DNA of 10,511 nucleotides from assembly GCA_001970855.1 (NCBI GenBank), contig LSSN01004587.1:1-10511 (forward strand). The letters run 5' to 3'. A program made the position numbers and the translations under genes. Below are positions 8,402 to 10,511 of this stretch, piece after piece. The DNA is from Smittium culicis. Its lineage: Eukaryota > Kickxellomycota > Harpellomycetes > Harpellales > Legeriomycetaceae. Below the pieces are notes generated by a model that saw only the letters and a list, made by a program, of their open reading frames with translations, made no database searches and had not been told where the DNA came from. The first letter of the stretch is position 1. The number at the start of each line of letters is the position of its first letter.

Positions 8402-8676
8402 GTCAAACTGTACTCAAAATATATATTTTAATGTAATCAAAAGTCTTAAATAATTGAACATACGTTTCTTTATTATTACTAAAAGCCATGCTTTGTATAT
8501 TATCTATATATCTTTATAAATTAATATGCATATTTTGATAAAAATTTAACCGTCTAAAATTAGAATTTTTTTTTTTGTAGAAGCAATAAAGAATTATCAA
8601 AAAGAATTCAAATTTATATTCAGTGTTATAATTGAAAAAAAATCTTGAATTATCATAGGAATATTGCCATGACAGT

Positions 8677-8691
8677 GATGAGATGAGATGA
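8677..8691 (+). repeat. GATGA pentamer repeat (three copies)
   Basis: Three tandem GATGA units followed by GATAT. The end of the array, GATGAGATAT, is also the core of the 14-bp direct repeat at 2524 and 3039. The repeat stands out because it is G-containing in an AT background. Confidence 0.7.
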
Positions 8692-8822
8692 GATATATTT
8701 AACTCAAAAATAATAAATAATAAATAATTCCTAATTTAGTATATTTATACTTAATTTATTCTAAATTTATATTAAAGTTTTAGGAATTTGATACCAAATA
8801 ATAAATTTTATTGATTCACTGA

Positions 8823-8842
8823 ATATATATATATATATATAT
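8823..8842. repeat. AT dinucleotide microsatellite
   Basis: Ten consecutive AT units. Likely length-polymorphic; no function inferred. Confidence 0.9.
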
Positions 8843-9234
8843 TTAAAGTATTTTTTGTTTATTTAGATACTTTTTGTGTTAAGTTGCTGAAGTGTATAAA
8901 ACTACAAGTACTGAAATTTTGTTTTTATATTTCAGGAATATAAATAAAATTCAAAAAATATACAGAATATTTTTTTAGCCAAATTCGCTAATTTCTACTA
9001 TAAATTTTTATTTCGGCAAATATACATATTTTTTTATCGAGTATTTGGATTTTTTAGCTATTAATTAGAGCACCTTAATCTAAGATCAACAAAAAATGAT
9101 TAAAATTTATTGAAATTAACTGTATATATCAAAATTTTTATTTTCCCTTCAAGCTATACAAGATTTTATCATTTAACAGCAGAATTAAAAAATTAAATAT
9201 TAAATATCATGAAATATTTAGAATACTAGTACAG

Positions 9235-9269
9235 TAAAAACAAATTTAATTATAATAGATTTGTTTTTA
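9235..9269. repeat. Inverted repeat able to form a hairpin
   Basis: Arms TAAAAACAAAT (9235-9245) and ATTTGTTTTTA (9259-9269) are perfect 11-bp complements. Allowing one G-T pair extends the stem to 14 with a 7-base loop (9249-9255). Few such stems in this block contain a C-G pair. It is within what chance could give in AT-rich DNA. Confidence 0.5.
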
Positions 9270-9296
9270 TTTCAAAACTATAATTGATATTTTTTT

Positions 9297-9316
9297 AATA
9301 AATAAATAAATAAATA
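9297..9316. repeat. AAAT-type tetranucleotide microsatellite
   Basis: About five tandem AATA/AAAT units. Simple repeat, no function inferred. Confidence 0.85.
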
Positions 9317-10511
9317 CTAAAATCCAGTCTATATAAATTTTTAATATTCGATATTGTTTGGGAAATTCGATTATTTTTTCTAATAAATGCTATTTATATG
9401 TATGAATTAGATAAAGGTATATTTTGCATCTATTAACCAACTCAATGAAATTCTCTAATAAGATTTAAAAATAAAAGTAAAGATGATGATTGGTAAAAGT
9501 TGCGCTTGTCGAAATAAACACAATTATAAAATATTTATAATATGAAAATAGTAATTTAATTACATATCTAAACTTATATAAAGTAGCAAATATAATTCTA
9601 TTCTCTAATAGTCCAATATAATAGCGACTAATAAACTAATAAAAGTTACTTTTTTATGCGTACAAGTAAATTATTTGTATTTATTTGAAAATTATGCTGT
9701 TGATATTTCTTTTATTGAAATAAGTATTCCTATTTCCCCACAGTGTAATAAGGTATTAAAATTATTAAAGTGTAAAGAAGTAAATATTTGATAAATGTAA
9801 GAAATTAACAAAAACTGCATTAGAACACCTTAATATTTAATTAATACTGAGTTTTGGTTTATTTATCAAATCAGCTACTATGTTTCATCTAAAAGACAAA
9901 GGATGATAGTATTAAATATAATAATCCATAGTGTAATATCAAATAGATCAACATGTGATATAATTAGGAATAATTTATATTATAATATTGAATATTAAAT
10001 CTAAAAAAGTATTTAATATAATTATCTACCAGTAAAATCAGAGTTAATAATTAAAGATCACTAGTTTTAATTTTTTAATATACAAATAATTTTACACTAA
10101 AATGAAATAAATTAATAACTAAAAAAAATTATTAATTGTTTCCTGAAAGTTAGAAATATCCAATCAATATAATTTAAATGTGCCATTAATAAAAATACTT
10201 GTATAAAGGCCAGATGAGTATTTTTTAGGTCAAAATCAGTATACATCCAGATCTATGGTTATGATTTTTTATATTCAGTGCTGTTGAATTCATAATATAG
10301 TATCATTTTTTAGCTTACATTGAAATAATTTTTATTATGCAATTATGCTGATAAATATATACTCCTCTAATAATATTTTATGCGATAAAATGAACTTTAA
10401 CAATTGAATTAAAAAGTAAAAAAATTCTATAATATCAATTTTCGCTTAAAAAAGAGAAAAATAAATAACTTTAAAGGAGATATTGTCCAGAATGAAAAAT
10501 CAATTTAAAAA

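Larger units (their letters stand above)
8402..10511. other. AT-rich gene-free stretch with simple repeats
   Basis: Apart from the simple repeats and the hairpin listed separately, nothing could be supported. Slightly higher G+C patches occur near 9480-9520 and 10205-10260, without an ORF or RNA-like fold that I could recognise. The window ends inside the same AT-rich sequence. Confidence 0.6.

Noticed and set aside
3060..10511. Mitochondrial or plastid origin of the AT-rich block
   Set aside because: No recognisable organelle protein, rRNA or tRNA sequence, and no long frame appeared to open when TGA was read as Trp in the stretches examined.
3060..10511. Yeast-type replication origin consensus matches
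   Set aside because: The 11-base A/T-rich consensus occurs by chance many times in DNA this AT-rich and has no meaning without a known host.
1..10511. CRISPR array or prokaryotic defence system
   Set aside because: No regularly spaced identical repeats with unique spacers, and no intact genes that could form such a system.

Overview
The window suggests an AT-rich eukaryotic nuclear genome, most likely a filamentous fungus with gene-poor AT-rich blocks; this assignment is an inference and other AT-rich eukaryotes remain possible. There is no operon-like gene packing, no intact gene of normal length, and no tRNA or rRNA that I can recognise. There are two compartments with a clear composition break near 3,050-3,100.

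Compartment 1 (about 1-3,060) has roughly 35-45% G+C and reads like a badly decayed protein-coding element on the + strand. Several stretches have far fewer stops than expected but lie in different frames, as expected after indels: 42-161 (frame 3), 82-516 (frame 1), 570-872 (frame 3, 100 codons with a single TGA), 1093-1308 (frame 1, one TGA) and 1290-1526 (frame 3, two stops). Three short matches suggest a Ty1/copia-type retrotransposon: a degenerate retropepsin active-site region near 1356-1391, a pre-integrase-like motif near 1823-1873, and an RNase H C-terminal-like motif near 2729-2776. They occur in the copia order, but the last two are too close together, so about 1.5 kb of integrase/reverse transcriptase would have been lost. 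No LTR pair was found. All three matches were made by eye.

Compartment 2 (about 3,060-10,511) has roughly 15-22% G+C and is essentially gene-free. It holds a 40-bp tandem duplication (4531-4617), an isolated purine-rich island with a GACTGA hexamer repeat (7472-7532), a 130-bp array of TTC/GAA triplets phased at about 10 bp that matches gap-type and step-type heat-shock elements (7742-7870), a GATGA pentamer repeat (8677-8691), two microsatellites, and a hairpin (9235-9269). One 83-codon hydrophobic minus-strand ORF (8150-8401) is probably a chance product of AT-rich sequence.

No working pathway can be assembled here. The window is best described as a relic retroelement next to an AT-rich block. 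The signal most worth testing is the phased TTC/GAA array.
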